A stretch of DNA of 63,255 bases from Prevotella sp. P3-122 (GTDB lineage Bacteria; Bacteroidota; Bacteroidia; Bacteroidales; Bacteroidaceae): positions 1 through 63,255 of the forward strand of contig NZ_NPJH01000008.1 in the NCBI RefSeq assembly GCF_002251365.1, in the 5' to 3' direction. The notes under the pieces were generated by a model. It worked only from the letters and a program-made list of their open reading frames with translations, searched no databases and had not been told where the DNA came from. Each line of letters begins with the position of its first letter. Position 1 is the stretch's first letter. The position numbers and the translations under genes are program-made. Below are positions 43,812 to 53,666 of this stretch, piece after piece.

Positions 43812-43856
43812 TATAAAAAAGAGGATGCACCATACGCAATTATGGCACATCCTCTT
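43812..43856 (-). terminator. Terminator of the flotillin operon
   Basis: AAGAGGATG (43819-43827) and CATCCTCTT (43848-43856) with inner CCATA/TATGG form a long stem; on the minus strand it is followed by TTTTTTATAT. Confidence 0.85.
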
Positions 43857-43876
43857 CACATATTAAAAATATAGTA

Positions 43877-45259
43877 CTACTCTTTCTTTTTATCCGTCTT
43901 TGGACCCTCATCTGGTTTCTTCTCTCCTTCCTTGGCCAGATACTCGGGGAGTTTCAGACCAGCCATGTCGAACAGTTCGTTAAGTGGAGGTACCGACTTC
44001 ATAAGTCCGGAAAGGAAGTTGGCTGTAGAGCCTTTTCCATCGGCTGTATTTCCACCATCCCAAACCGTTACATGATCGATGTTAATACCCTTGACGGCCT
44101 CCACTTGCGTCTTGACAAGCTCTGGCAACTTCTCGAGCAGCAACAGCATATATGCCTTAGTGGCATCACCACCGGCGGCGACAACCATTTCCTTGTAACC
44201 GGAAGCCTGCTTTGTAAGAATCTCATAAAGACCTTTGGCCTCGGCCTCCATCTTGGCATAGATTGCGTCGGCATCACCTTTGGCATTGACACGTATCTTC
44301 TCGGCCTCGGCCTCGGCCTCGATAATTCTTCTGCGCTTTTCTATCTCCTGTGGTACAAGGATGTTGGCATTCTGTGTTGAGCGCTCACGCTCCGCACGTG
44401 CCTCCTCGGCAACTTTCTGTGCTGCATAGGCTTCCTCAAGAGCCTTGGCCTCTTGCACCTTCTCCGAGGCAGTGGCCCTGCGCTGTGCCTCAGCCTCACG
44501 CTCGCGGCGGTAAGCCTCTGAATTGGCAATGGCAACCTTGGCCTCGTTCTCACCCTTTACAGCCTCAGCATTAGCCTCTGCCGTACGGATACGTGTCTCG
44601 CGGTCGGCCTCTGCCTTACCAATCTCTCCAACCTTGTCCTGCTCTGCTACTCTCACCTTAGCCTCGTTGATAGCCTTGGCTGCAGCCTCTCGGCCAAGAG
44701 CCTCGATATAGCCAGACTCATCCTTGATGTCGGTAACGTTAACGTTTATCAGACGCAGACCAATCTTCTTGAGCTCCACCTCAACGTTTGTGGATATGCT
44801 CTCAAGGAACTTGTCACGGTCGGAGTTCAGCTCCTCAATGCTCATTGTGGCAATAACAAGACGCAGCTGACCAAAGAGGATATCTCTTGCAAGCTCCTGT
44901 ATCTGGGCTGCCGACAGGCCGAGCAGACGCTCTGCTGCTGCTGTCATGCTGTCGGCCTCGGTAGAGATACCCACAGTGAAGCGGCAAGGAACATCCACAC
45001 GGATATTCTGCTTTGAAAGAGCATTTGTAAGATTGGCATCAATAGAGATTGGTGTCAGACTCAGATACTGATAGTCCTCTATTACCGGCCACACGAAGGC
45101 ACCACCTCCATGAACGCATTTTGCCGACCCTTTACTTTTGTGACCGCCATAGATGACAAGTATCTTGTCGGACGGGCAACGACGATATCGGTTTATAAGA
45201 CCAAGGATGGTACCAAAAACCAATATTACTAATGCTAAGATTACATACATTGATTCCAT
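43877..45259 (-). CDS. Flotillin-family (SPFH) membrane protein
   Basis: 460 aa. One N-terminal helix (about 5-22) and then an SPFH domain (about 30-200) with KSKGSAKCVHGGGAFVWPVIEDYQYLSL and SAAQIQELARDILFGQLR. A long Ala/Glu-rich coiled coil (about 205-350) follows, then a short C-terminal domain with a charged end. Flotillins form oligomeric membrane scaffolds at ordered lipid regions. The gene follows an NfeD-type gene in one operon, the usual pair. Confidence 0.93.
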   Translation of the reverse strand: MESMYVILALVILVFGTILGLINRYRRCPSDKILVIYGGHKSKGSAKCVHGGGAFVWPVIEDYQYLSLTPISIDANLTNALSKQNIRVDVPCRFTVGISTEADSMTAAAERLLGLSAAQIQELARDILFGQLRLVIATMSIEELNSDRDKFLESISTNVEVELKKIGLRLINVNVTDIKDESGYIEALGREAAAKAINEAKVRVAEQDKVGEIGKAEADRETRIRTAEANAEAVKGENEAKVAIANSEAYRREREAEAQRRATASEKVQEAKALEEAYAAQKVAEEARAERERSTQNANILVPQEIEKRRRIIEAEAEAEKIRVNAKGDADAIYAKMEAEAKGLYEILTKQASGYKEMVVAAGGDATKAYMLLLLEKLPELVKTQVEAVKGINIDHVTVWDGGNTADGKGSTANFLSGLMKSVPPLNELFDMAGLKLPEYLAKEGEKKPDEGPKTDKKKE

Positions 45260-45302
45260 AATTATAATTTATCGTTAAATACTTATCCCATATTTTCTCG
45301 CG

Positions 45303-45884
45303 CTACTGTAACTGAGAAACAAGCAAGACGGAATCCTCGACTACGGAAACCACCTTCACCATTGTTCCTGTACGCAACTCCTCGCCATCCGTGACAGCAG
45401 GAAATTCATGCACAGAGCCTCGAATGCTAACCTGTACCTTGCCATGTCCCTTTCTCTCTGCAGGAATGCGCAGATACACGCTTGATGTCTTGCCAATGGC
45501 CTCATTGATGGAAAAGGCACCATTGCGCTCAAGTTTTAGCAACTTATTCATCAAGGCCCTTACAAGCCACGCAAAGAACAGGCCGACCGCAAAGCTCACA
45601 ACGTAAAGCACAATATCACTGGATATTGCCGAACGAAGGCTCACTCCTGCCCATCCGAAACCTACGAGGAAGTTGACAAGCGCCCTTACGGAGAACAACG
45701 ACATGCCACCCCCCATGTCAAGAGTATTGGCACCATCGAAATCAACCTCAACATCGCTTGCATCCATACCTATCAAGGTACAAGCAAGCTGTATCAGGAA
45801 AATGACCGACCCTATGATGGCACAAGCCCAGAACACTTGCTCCGTTGACGAGAAAGCCGAATACCATTCAATAATACCATTCAT
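45303..45884 (-). CDS. NfeD-like membrane protein with OB fold
   Basis: 193 aa. Four hydrophobic segments are visible (about 15-37, 60-78, 85-110 and the loop between), and the C-terminal 75 residues form an OB-type beta barrel (GKTSSVYLRIPAERKGHGKVQVSI ... GTMVKVVSVVEDSVLLVSQL). Proteins of this kind are partners of SPFH proteins (YqiJ/YuaF types). It precedes the flotillin gene by 43 bp in the same direction. Confidence 0.85.
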   Translation of the reverse strand: MNGIIEWYSAFSSTEQVFWACAIIGSVIFLIQLACTLIGMDASDVEVDFDGANTLDMGGGMSLFSVRALVNFLVGFGWAGVSLRSAISSDIVLYVVSFAVGLFFAWLVRALMNKLLKLERNGAFSINEAIGKTSSVYLRIPAERKGHGKVQVSIRGSVHEFPAVTDGEELRTGTMVKVVSVVEDSVLLVSQLQ

Positions 45885-45908
45885 AATACAATTGTTTCGC
45901 TATTTTTA

Positions 45909-45949
45909 GAAAAAAACGCCCAACAATGAAATGTTTCATGCCAGGCGTT
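45909..45949 (-). terminator. Terminator of the EF-G-like gene
   Basis: AACGCC (45915-45920) and GGCGTT (45944-45949) with inner ATGAAA/TTTCAT form a stem; the minus strand continues with a T-run (TTTTTTTC). Confidence 0.8.
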
Positions 45950-45986
45950 AATAGATTAATACTTTCAGAATTCTAACAATTCACCA

Positions 45987-48140
45987 TTACTCTTCCTCCT
46001 CAGCCTCATGTGCCTGGATGAGCTGTTGCTGGATGTCGTTCGGAACAAGCTCGTAGCTTGCAAACTTTGTAGTGAACGAAGCACGTCCACCTGTGAGCGA
46101 GCTAAGTGCAATGCTATAGTTGGAGAGCTCCTTCAATGGTATCTTGGCCTGAAGCTTCTGATAGCCAGCCTCGCTGTCCATACCCATGATAAGGGCACGG
46201 CGTCCCTGAAGATCGCTCATCACGTCACCCATGAAGTCGGAAGGCACATATACCTCAAGGTCGTAGATTGGCTCAAGAATCTTTGGACCAGCCTCCTTGA
46301 ATGCTGCCGCAAAAGCATGACGTGCAGCGAGCATGAACGAAAGCTCGTTAGAGTCTACAGGGTGCATCTTGCCATCATAGACGATTACACGTACGTCACG
46401 GGCGTAGCTACCTGTGAGAGGACCAGACTCCATACGTTCCATAATACCCTTCAGGATGGCAGGCATGAAGCGCGCATCAATGGCACCACCAACTACAGAG
46501 TTGATAAATACGAGCTTGCCGCCCCACTCAAGGTTGATTTCCTCACGACCCTTGATGTTCATCTTGAACTCCTGACCATTGAACTTGTATGTTGTCGGAT
46601 CTGGCATACCCTCAGCATATGGCTCAACGATGAGGTGAACCTCACCAAACTGTCCGGCACCACCACTCTGTTTCTTGTGACGGTAGTCTGCACGTGCCAT
46701 CTTGGTAATGGTCTCACGATAAGGTATCTTCGGTTCACCGAACTGCACCTGTATCTTCTCGTTGTTCTCCAAACGCCACTTCAATGTGCGCAGATGGAAC
46801 TCACCCTGACCATGCACAATGGTCTGGCGCAACTCCTTGGATTGCTCAACAACCCATGTCGGGTCTTCCTGACGCATCTTAAGCATGGCTGCCATGAGTT
46901 TCTCAGTCTCTGAAGAATTGACAGCCTTGATGGAGCGTGAGTACTTGGAGTTAGGATATTTTATGAAGTCGAAACGCTGCTCAACGTCTTTGCCGTTCAA
47001 TGTATTGCCCGTCTTGACATCCTTCAGCTTTACAGTACAGCCAATATCACCTGCGCACAGCTGGTCTACAGGAATACGATTGGCACCTGCACATGCGTAT
47101 ATCTGTCCGATGCGCTCCTTCGAGCCGCGGTCTGCATTGGCGAGGTCGTCACCAGGCTTAACGCTACCGCTCATAACCTTGAAGTAGGAAACCTCACCGA
47201 TGTGTGGCTCCATACCAGTCTTGAAGAAGTAGAGCGACTCTGGGCCGTTGGTGTCAGGAGTAACCTCCTCACCACGTGTGTTATGCAGCTTTGGCATCTC
47301 GCTGACGAAAGGTACTACGTTGCCAAGGAACTCCATAAGTCTCCTGACACCCATGTCCTTGCCCGCACAAACACAGAATACAGGGAAGATGGAGCGGGTT
47401 ACAAGTCCCTTGCGTATTCCCTCACGGAGCTCGTCCTCCGTAAGCGCCTCCTCCTCGAAGAACTTCTCCATCAGTCCTTCGTCGTTCTCGGCAGCAGCCT
47501 CAACAAGAGCCCTGTGCAATTCCATGGCCTTGTCCATCTCCTCGGCAGGAATATCCTCGATGATAGGAGCACCACCCTCGGGTTTCCATGAATACTTCTT
47601 CATAAGCAGCACGTCGATGAGTGCATTGAAGCCTGGGCCAGTCTCTATAGGATATTGTATCTGAATACACTTCGGGCCATAAATCTCCTGCATATTTGAG
47701 ATAATGGAATCGAAGTCGCACTTGTCACTATCAAGCTGGTTAACAAGGAATATTACGGGTTTCTTGAGTTTCTCTGTATATCGGAAATGGTTCTGTGTTC
47801 CAACCTCAGGACCATACTGACCATTGATAAGTATCACGGCCTCGTCGGTAACGTTAAGCGCAGTAATGGCACCGCCAACAAAATCGTCTGAACCAGGACA
47901 GTCAATTATATTGAGTTTCTTGTTGTTCCATTCTACATGGAACACTGTTGGGAACACCGAATATCCATATTCTTGCTCAACCGGGAAATAGTCACTCACC
48001 GTATTCTTGGCTTCCACTGTGCCACGGCGTTTGATGATACCGGCTTCGAACAGCATACTCTCGGCAAGAGTGGTCTTGCCTGAACCCGCACTGCCAACGA
48101 GGGCAATGTTCTTGATTTCATTAGTCTGATATACTCTCAT
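45987..48140 (-). CDS. EF-G paralogue (elongation factor G-like) with altered GTPase motifs
   Basis: 717 aa with the five-domain EF-G layout (GTPase, barrel, and domains III-V including YRHKKQSGGAGQFGEV and LQGRRALIMGMDS). The P-loop is GSAGSGKTT (16-24), switch I EYGYSV has Ser where EF-G has Thr, and the motif normally DTPGHVDF reads DCPGSDDF, so the catalytic His is Ser84. NQLD (134-137) stands for NKMD. Loss of that His should slow or stop GTP hydrolysis. It resembles the B. thetaiotaomicron EF-G2 reported to translocate without hydrolysis during starvation. It is not the housekeeping fusA. Confidence 0.92.
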   Translation of the reverse strand: MRVYQTNEIKNIALVGSAGSGKTTLAESMLFEAGIIKRRGTVEAKNTVSDYFPVEQEYGYSVFPTVFHVEWNNKKLNIIDCPGSDDFVGGAITALNVTDEAVILINGQYGPEVGTQNHFRYTEKLKKPVIFLVNQLDSDKCDFDSIISNMQEIYGPKCIQIQYPIETGPGFNALIDVLLMKKYSWKPEGGAPIIEDIPAEEMDKAMELHRALVEAAAENDEGLMEKFFEEEALTEDELREGIRKGLVTRSIFPVFCVCAGKDMGVRRLMEFLGNVVPFVSEMPKLHNTRGEEVTPDTNGPESLYFFKTGMEPHIGEVSYFKVMSGSVKPGDDLANADRGSKERIGQIYACAGANRIPVDQLCAGDIGCTVKLKDVKTGNTLNGKDVEQRFDFIKYPNSKYSRSIKAVNSSETEKLMAAMLKMRQEDPTWVVEQSKELRQTIVHGQGEFHLRTLKWRLENNEKIQVQFGEPKIPYRETITKMARADYRHKKQSGGAGQFGEVHLIVEPYAEGMPDPTTYKFNGQEFKMNIKGREEINLEWGGKLVFINSVVGGAIDARFMPAILKGIMERMESGPLTGSYARDVRVIVYDGKMHPVDSNELSFMLAARHAFAAAFKEAGPKILEPIYDLEVYVPSDFMGDVMSDLQGRRALIMGMDSEAGYQKLQAKIPLKELSNYSIALSSLTGGRASFTTKFASYELVPNDIQQQLIQAHEAEEEE

Positions 48141-48249
48141 ATCAAAAGATTTAAGTTGTTAGTAATAAGTCTTTCTACTGTCTGGAGGAAGAATACTTCT
48201 CCAAAATCGCCGTCTAAGTTAGGAATTTTTTATGATACTGCCAAAGAAA

Positions 48250-48293
48250 AAGTCATAAACCTTGCAATATTTTATGACTTATTAGTATTTTTG
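48250..48293 (+). promoter_or_regulatory. hemW promoter with operator-like inverted repeat
   Basis: TTG at 48262-48264 and TATTTTTG at 48286-48293 (spacer 21 bp). A perfect 10-bp inverted repeat, AAGTCATAAA (48250-48259) and TTTATGACTT (48271-48280), overlaps the -33 element and the spacer, where a repressor could block polymerase. The -7 box ends 9 nt before the hemW ATG, so the leader is very short. Confidence 0.6.
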
Positions 48294-48302
48294 CATCCAC
48301 AA

Positions 48303-49448
48303 ATGACAGGATTATACATACACATACCATTTTGCGCAAGCAGATGCATATATTGTGGCTTCTACTCCACGACATTGCTGACTTTACAAAATGACTATGT
48401 CTCTGCACTGTGCCGAGAGATGGAAATAAGGCAGAAGTCAGCAGGAAATCGCCTGCATGTCGACACCATATACCTTGGTGGCGGCACTCCCTCGCAGTTG
48501 TCGGCATACAATCTTCAACGCCTTTTCTCATATATATATAATATGTATGACGTAGACAGCGAGGCAGAAGTGACCATGGAATGCAATCCCGATGATGTTA
48601 CACAGTCGCTGCTGTCGGGCTTGCCCGTCAACAGGGTCAGCATGGGAATACAGACTTTCTCTGATGACAGGTTGCATTTTTTGCGCAGGAGGCACACTGC
48701 AAGTCAGGCTGAAAGGGCCATAGAAATACTTCGCAAGACAGGGATTGGCAATATAAGCATCGACCTGATGTTCGGTTTTCCAGACGAGACTTTAGAAGAA
48801 TGGAACGATGACATCAGCAGGGCTCTGGCTCTCAAGCCGGAACACATTTCTGCCTATAGCCTGATGTACGAGGAGGGCACAGCGCTTGGGAAGATGCTTG
48901 AAAAAGGAGAAGTGAAAGAGATAGATGAGGAACTGAGTGCCAGTATGTATTCCACACTCATCGACAGGCTCTGTGATGCCGGTTACGAGCATTACGAGAT
49001 AAGCAATTTCGCACTGACCGTTAACGACGGCAAAGGGCAAAGCAAGTCCCTACGCTCCCAGCACAACAGCAGCTATTGGCAGGACAAGCCATACATAGGG
49101 ATAGGCGCCGCCGCACACTCCTACGGAAATGGCATCCGCAGTTGGAATGTCTCTGATATAAGAAAATACATGGAAAGCATAGCAGAGGGCATATTGCCAG
49201 CAGAAAGTGAGGTTATCGATGACGTTACTCATTACAACGACATCATCACAACCGCCCTACGTACAAAAGAAGGCATAAATATTGATGAGTTGCCTGACAC
49301 CCAACGTCAATATATCTTATCAGCGGCAGACAGGCATATTGCCGGGGAACTGTTGCAGCTCCACGGCAACATGCTGTCGCTGACACGGAAAGGACTATTC
49401 ATAAGCGACTCCATAATGGCCGACCTCATAATGGAACATGATGACTGA
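48303..49448 (+). CDS. hemW: Radical SAM heme chaperone HemW
   Basis: 381 aa from ATG 48303, where the MTGLYIHIPF start is standard. The iron-sulfur motif is CASRCIYCGF (C-x3-C-x2-C, near 12). YLGGGTPSQLS, ECNPDDVT and NRVSMGIQTF are family signatures. HemW inserts heme into respiratory enzymes and does not make coproporphyrin oxidation; the gene lacks the fourth Cys of HemN. An open frame from 48156 adds 49 residues that contain the promoter and operator and is rejected. Confidence 0.95.
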   Translation: MTGLYIHIPFCASRCIYCGFYSTTLLTLQNDYVSALCREMEIRQKSAGNRLHVDTIYLGGGTPSQLSAYNLQRLFSYIYNMYDVDSEAEVTMECNPDDVTQSLLSGLPVNRVSMGIQTFSDDRLHFLRRRHTASQAERAIEILRKTGIGNISIDLMFGFPDETLEEWNDDISRALALKPEHISAYSLMYEEGTALGKMLEKGEVKEIDEELSASMYSTLIDRLCDAGYEHYEISNFALTVNDGKGQSKSLRSQHNSSYWQDKPYIGIGAAAHSYGNGIRSWNVSDIRKYMESIAEGILPAESEVIDDVTHYNDIITTALRTKEGINIDELPDTQRQYILSAADRHIAGELLQLHGNMLSLTRKGLFISDSIMADLIMEHDD

Positions 49449-49478
49449 GGTGGGGACAGGAAGACTTATCAAAGGAGT

Positions 49479-49826
49479 TCAGTCGAGCTTGCCCGTTTTC
49501 TCATACTGCTCGCGGCACCTGCGCTTGATTTCCTCTTCCACCTCAACAGGAGAGCGCATACCATTGACTACCGATTTAATATATACGGCCACAACGAACA
49601 GTACCACGGCAATGGCAGCACCTGCCAGCCAGTTAAGCCACTCGTTGCCTAAGGGAGAATAGTCAAGAAACACTATCGCCGCAACCACAGGAGTGCCAAA
49701 TAGCAGCCAGTCGGCACCGCTTGTCATCTTGTAGCCCTCGGTAGCCTTTCTGTATTCGTCGTCAGCAGCAAGGAGTTCCTTGCGCTTGGCAAGCCACAAC
49801 ATCTCAAAATCATCAAGTTCCCGCAT
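49479..49826 (-). CDS. Small membrane protein, downstream of gltA
   Basis: 115 aa, two close helices (about 41-58 and 66-86: DWLLFGTPVVAAIVFLDYS and WLAGAAIAVVLFVVAVYIKSV) between charged ends. Not a family I know. It lies 11 bp after gltA in the same orientation, so it seems to be the third gene of the acn-gltA unit, and converges with hemW. Confidence 0.7.
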   Translation of the reverse strand: MRELDDFEMLWLAKRKELLAADDEYRKATEGYKMTSGADWLLFGTPVVAAIVFLDYSPLGNEWLNWLAGAAIAVVLFVVAVYIKSVVNGMRSPVEVEEEIKRRCREQYEKTGKLD

Positions 49827-49837
49827 AGTTGACAGGT

Positions 49838-51181
49838 CTATCTTTCGCTTATTGGTATATAAGTATTACCCTCCAATATGTTCTTATATGCCGGACGTAT
49901 TATGCGGCGGCTCTCGAAGTTCAGTTCTTCTATGCGATGCGCCGTCCATCCGACGATACGTGCCATGGCAAATATTGGAGTATATATTTCCTGCGGCAGG
50001 CCTATCATCTCGTATATGAAACCGCTATAGAAGTCAAGGTTTGCACATACCGGCTTCACCCTGCCCCTGGCCGTAAGGCACTTTATGCCTTCCTGCTCAA
50101 TGAGCTTCAGGAACTCGTACTCCTTCTCCCTACCCTTCTCACGTGCCAGCTCGCCTGCAAGCTTCTTCAGCTCTACAGCTCTTGGGTCGCTCATGGTGTA
50201 GACGGCATGTCCCAGTCCGTAGATAAGTCCGGAGTTGTCGTAAGCCTGCTTGTCGAGCATACGGTTGAGATAAGTATCTATCTCGTCTACGTTTGTCCAG
50301 TCGGAAATCTGGTCTTTCAGATGATGGAACATGTTAATGACCTTGATGTTCGCACCACCATGGAGGGGGCCCTTGAGAGAGCCTATGCCTGCAGCAATGC
50401 TGGAATAGGTATCAGTACGTGTCGAGCTTGTAACCCTGACAGTGAAGGTAGAGTTGTTACCTCCTCCATGCTCAGCCTGAATGACAAGCAGCAGGTCGAG
50501 CATACGTGCGTCAAGCTCAGTATAGTTCTGATGCTTCAACATGTACAGGAAGTTCTCTGCAATGCCCAAGTCTTCCTTCGGGTGTCTGATGTGCAGGCTC
50601 CTGCCCTGTACGGAGTGGCGGTAGATGTTGTATGCGTAGGCAACGATGGTCGGAAACTTAGCAATCAGCTCTATCGACTGCCTCATGAGGTTGTCGCGCG
50701 ATATGTCATCAGGATTGGGGTCGAAAGTGTACATCTCCAATACGCATCGTGCCAGGATGTTCATGATGTCTGAGCCCTCAAGGTCGATGATATGCACTAT
50801 CGTACGGTGGTCGAGCGGCATATTGTCGTTGAGGAGGCTTTGGAACGCGGACAGTTCCTCCTTGTCAGGAAGATTTCCAGACAACAGCAGGAATGCCACT
50901 TCCTCAAACCCGAAGCGTTTCTCGGCGAGCAATGGCGACACTATGTCGTCAAGCTCGTAGCCACGGTAGTAGAGCTTTCCCTCGGTAGGTTGCAGCGTGC
51001 CTTTGTCGTCACGCTCATAACCTACAACATTACCTATGTTGGTGAGACCCACGAGGACACCGCTTCCGTCCTCGTTTCTAAGACCTCTCTTCACACCAAA
51101 CTTGGTGAAGGCGTCCCTGTCTATCTTGCACGAGTTCTTAACCTCGTCGCTCAGTTTATATATTAGATATTCTTTCTTCAT
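49838..51181 (-). CDS. gltA: Citrate synthase
   Basis: ATG 51181 gives 447 aa; a TTG at 51187 adds two residues. It condenses oxaloacetate and acetyl-CoA to citrate in the oxidative TCA branch toward 2-oxoglutarate. The active-site residues are visible in IQAEHGGGNNSTFT, GPLHGGANIKV (first His), GLGHAVYTMSDPRA (second His), and DFYSGFIYEMIG (Asp). The long form resembles type I enzymes. It is 14 bp after acn. Confidence 0.96.
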   Translation of the reverse strand: MKKEYLIYKLSDEVKNSCKIDRDAFTKFGVKRGLRNEDGSGVLVGLTNIGNVVGYERDDKGTLQPTEGKLYYRGYELDDIVSPLLAEKRFGFEEVAFLLLSGNLPDKEELSAFQSLLNDNMPLDHRTIVHIIDLEGSDIMNILARCVLEMYTFDPNPDDISRDNLMRQSIELIAKFPTIVAYAYNIYRHSVQGRSLHIRHPKEDLGIAENFLYMLKHQNYTELDARMLDLLLVIQAEHGGGNNSTFTVRVTSSTRTDTYSSIAAGIGSLKGPLHGGANIKVINMFHHLKDQISDWTNVDEIDTYLNRMLDKQAYDNSGLIYGLGHAVYTMSDPRAVELKKLAGELAREKGREKEYEFLKLIEQEGIKCLTARGRVKPVCANLDFYSGFIYEMIGLPQEIYTPIFAMARIVGWTAHRIEELNFESRRIIRPAYKNILEGNTYIPISER

Positions 51182-51195
51182 GGTCAATTATTCAC

Positions 51196-53460
51196 TTACT
51201 TGTTTTTACTCAGAAGATTAAGGCAACTGCCAGCCTTGAACCACGCTATCTGGGTATTGTTATATGTATGTTCAGCCTCGAAAGACTCGCTTGTACCGTC
51301 AGCATGCTTCAGCGTTACTGTGAGCTTGCTGCCAGGTGCGAGGTTCTTCAGTCCATTAACAGAAATGCGGTCGTCCTCGCGCACCTTGTCGTAGTCGTTC
51401 CTGTCGGCAAATGTCAATGCGAGCATACCCTGCTTTTTGAGGTTGGTCTCGTGTATGCGCGCAAAGCTCTTGGCCAGCACCACCTTCACGTTCAGGTAGC
51501 GTGGCTCCATGGCTGCATGCTCACGGCTTGAGCCTTCACCATAATTATCCTCAGCAACAACTATGCTCGATATGCCCTTTGCCTTATAAGCCTTTGCCGC
51601 TGTCGATACCTCAACATAAGTTCCGTCCAGCTGGCATTTCACACTGTTTGACTTGCCGTTGAAGGCATTTACAGCACCCATAAGCAGGTTGTCCGAGATG
51701 TTCTGCAGATGTCCGCGGAACCTCAGCCATGGTCCAGCCATGGATATATGGTCCGTTGTACATTTTCCCTCGGTCTTGATAAGCAGTGGCATGTCCTCAA
51801 GCTCGTTACCGTCCCATGGTGCAAAGGGCTCCAGCTTCTGAAGTCTCTCTGAGTCGGGATTGATTACAACTGATACGTCAGCAACATTATCATCGGGTGC
51901 CACAAATCCCTTGTCGCGCACATCGAAGCCACGTGGGGGATATTCATATCCTGATGGTTCGTCCAGCTTCACGCTGTTTCCATTCTTGTCTACAAGTGTG
52001 TCGGTGGAAGGATTGAAGTCCAGTCTGCCTGCTATGGCAAGCGCAGTAGTAAGCTCTGGGCTGCCGATGAAGGCGAAAGTATTGGGGTTGCCGTCAGCAC
52101 GTCGTCTGAAGTTTCTGTTGAATGATGTCACAATAGCATTCTTCCTGTTGTTGTCATCCGTATGACGTTTCCATTGTCCGATACATGGACCGCAGGCGTT
52201 GGCCATAATAATTGCCCCAAGCTGCTTGAACACATCGAGTATGCCGTCACGCTCTGCCGTGAACCTTATCTGCTCAGAGCCGGGATTGATAATCAGCTGA
52301 CCCTTAGGCACGATGCCTTTCTCAAGAGCCTGACGGGCAACAGAAGCGGCACGGCAAAGATCCTGATAGCTGGAATTGGTGCAAGAGCCGATCAGTCCTA
52401 CCTCTACGTCCATAGGATAGTCATTGGCTGCTCCCTTAGCCTTCATCTGCGAAATTGGTGTCGCGGCATCTGGGGTAAAGGGACCGTTAAGATGGGGTTC
52501 GAGCTTGTCAAGGTCTATCTCTATAACCGTATCATAATACTTCTCCGGACAAGCAACAACCTCGTCGTCAGCCCTCAGCTCGGCGGCGTTCTGCTCTGCC
52601 ATGGCAGCCACGGCAGTTCTTCCAGTCTCCCTGAGATACAGGCTGGCATTGTTGTCGAATGGGAAAAGTGAGCATGTGGCGCCCAGCTCAGCTCCCATGT
52701 TGCATATCGTAGCACGGCCCGTTGCCGACAACGAGCTCAGTCCGTCACCGAAGTATTCCAGTATGGCGTTTGTTCCGCCCTTCACGGTAAGCATGCCCAA
52801 TATCTGCAATATCACATCCTTTGGCGATGCCCATCCGCTGAGCTTGCCATTGAGCTTGACGCCAATAAGCCTTGGCATCTTCAACTCCCACGGCTGCCCT
52901 GTTAGCACGTCTACAGCATCAGCGCCACCGACACCAACTGCTACCATGCCAAGTCCACCGGCATTAGGGGTATGTGAGTCGGTACCAACCATCATACCTC
53001 CTGGGAAGGCATAGTTCTCAAGCACTACCTGATGGATGATGCCTGCTCCTGGCTCCCAAAAGCCGATATGGTATTTCTCCGATACTGACTTTAGAAAATC
53101 ATAAACTTCCTTATTGGTGGTTCTTGCCGTTGGAAGGTCAATGTCTGCACCCTCATCGGCTTTAATAAGATGGTCGCAATGCACGCTTGCAGGTACTGCG
53201 ACCTTGTTCTGTCCTGCGTTCATAAACTGCAGAAGTGCCATCTGTGCCGTAGCATCCTGCATCGCTACCCTGTCTGGCCGGAAATCAACATAGTCTGTGC
53301 CCCTACGCTGTGGTTTGAGTCCTTCTGCTGAAAACACATGTGCGTACAACACTTTCTCAGCATAGGTCAACGGACGCTTCATCACTTCCCTTGTGGCTTT
53401 CACTTTGCTGGCATACTGGCTATAGAAAGCCTCTAACATTTCCATATCCAAAATCATCAT
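51196..53460 (-). CDS. acn: Aconitate hydratase
   Basis: 754 aa enzyme isomerising citrate and isocitrate. It is of the mitochondrial-like, mAcn type. The 4Fe-4S ligands are seen in [11 protein letters not shown] and [30 protein letters not shown] and [16 protein letters not shown] (swivel domain near the C-terminus) are family motifs. It leads an operon with gltA and a small gene; the isocitrate dehydrogenase gene, often adjacent, is not here. Confidence 0.97.
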   Translation of the reverse strand: MMILDMEMLEAFYSQYASKVKATREVMKRPLTYAEKVLYAHVFSAEGLKPQRRGTDYVDFRPDRVAMQDATAQMALLQFMNAGQNKVAVPASVHCDHLIKADEGADIDLPTARTTNKEVYDFLKSVSEKYHIGFWEPGAGIIHQVVLENYAFPGGMMVGTDSHTPNAGGLGMVAVGVGGADAVDVLTGQPWELKMPRLIGVKLNGKLSGWASPKDVILQILGMLTVKGGTNAILEYFGDGLSSLSATGRATICNMGAELGATCSLFPFDNNASLYLRETGRTAVAAMAEQNAAELRADDEVVACPEKYYDTVIEIDLDKLEPHLNGPFTPDAATPISQMKAKGAANDYPMDVEVGLIGSCTNSSYQDLCRAASVARQALEKGIVPKGQLIINPGSEQIRFTAERDGILDVFKQLGAIIMANACGPCIGQWKRHTDDNNRKNAIVTSFNRNFRRRADGNPNTFAFIGSPELTTALAIAGRLDFNPSTDTLVDKNGNSVKLDEPSGYEYPPRGFDVRDKGFVAPDDNVADVSVVINPDSERLQKLEPFAPWDGNELEDMPLLIKTEGKCTTDHISMAGPWLRFRGHLQNISDNLLMGAVNAFNGKSNSVKCQLDGTYVEVSTAAKAYKAKGISSIVVAEDNYGEGSSREHAAMEPRYLNVKVVLAKSFARIHETNLKKQGMLALTFADRNDYDKVREDDRISVNGLKNLAPGSKLTVTLKHADGTSESFEAEHTYNNTQIAWFKAGSCLNLLSKNK

Positions 53461-53488
53461 TTTACCTTATTTGAATTTAAACTGCTTG

Positions 53489-53496
53489 CAAATATA
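53489..53496 (-). promoter_or_regulatory. -7 box of the acn-gltA operon
   Basis: Minus-strand TATATTTG at 53489-53496, a full TAnnTTTG match about 29 nt before the acn ATG. Confidence 0.6.
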
Positions 53497-53628
53497 CTAA
53501 AAAATCTGCTCACCATGAAACTTTTTCGCGGAAATAATACACAAAATGTTGTATTTTTACCTGTTTTTGCATAAAGATGCGAATTGAAAACAAGTTATTA
53601 AGAAGCAAAATGCAATTATTACAAATAA

Positions 53629-53656
53629 GGCGCAGCGCCTGACTGTTCGCTGCGCC
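53629..53656 (-). terminator. Hairpin after the SAM methyltransferase gene
   Basis: GGCGCAGCG (53629-53637) and CGCTGCGCC (53648-53656) form a perfect 9-bp stem just downstream of the leftward gene at 53667; TTATTTG follows on that strand. Confidence 0.7.
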
Positions 53657-53666
53657 CTAAATGAAA

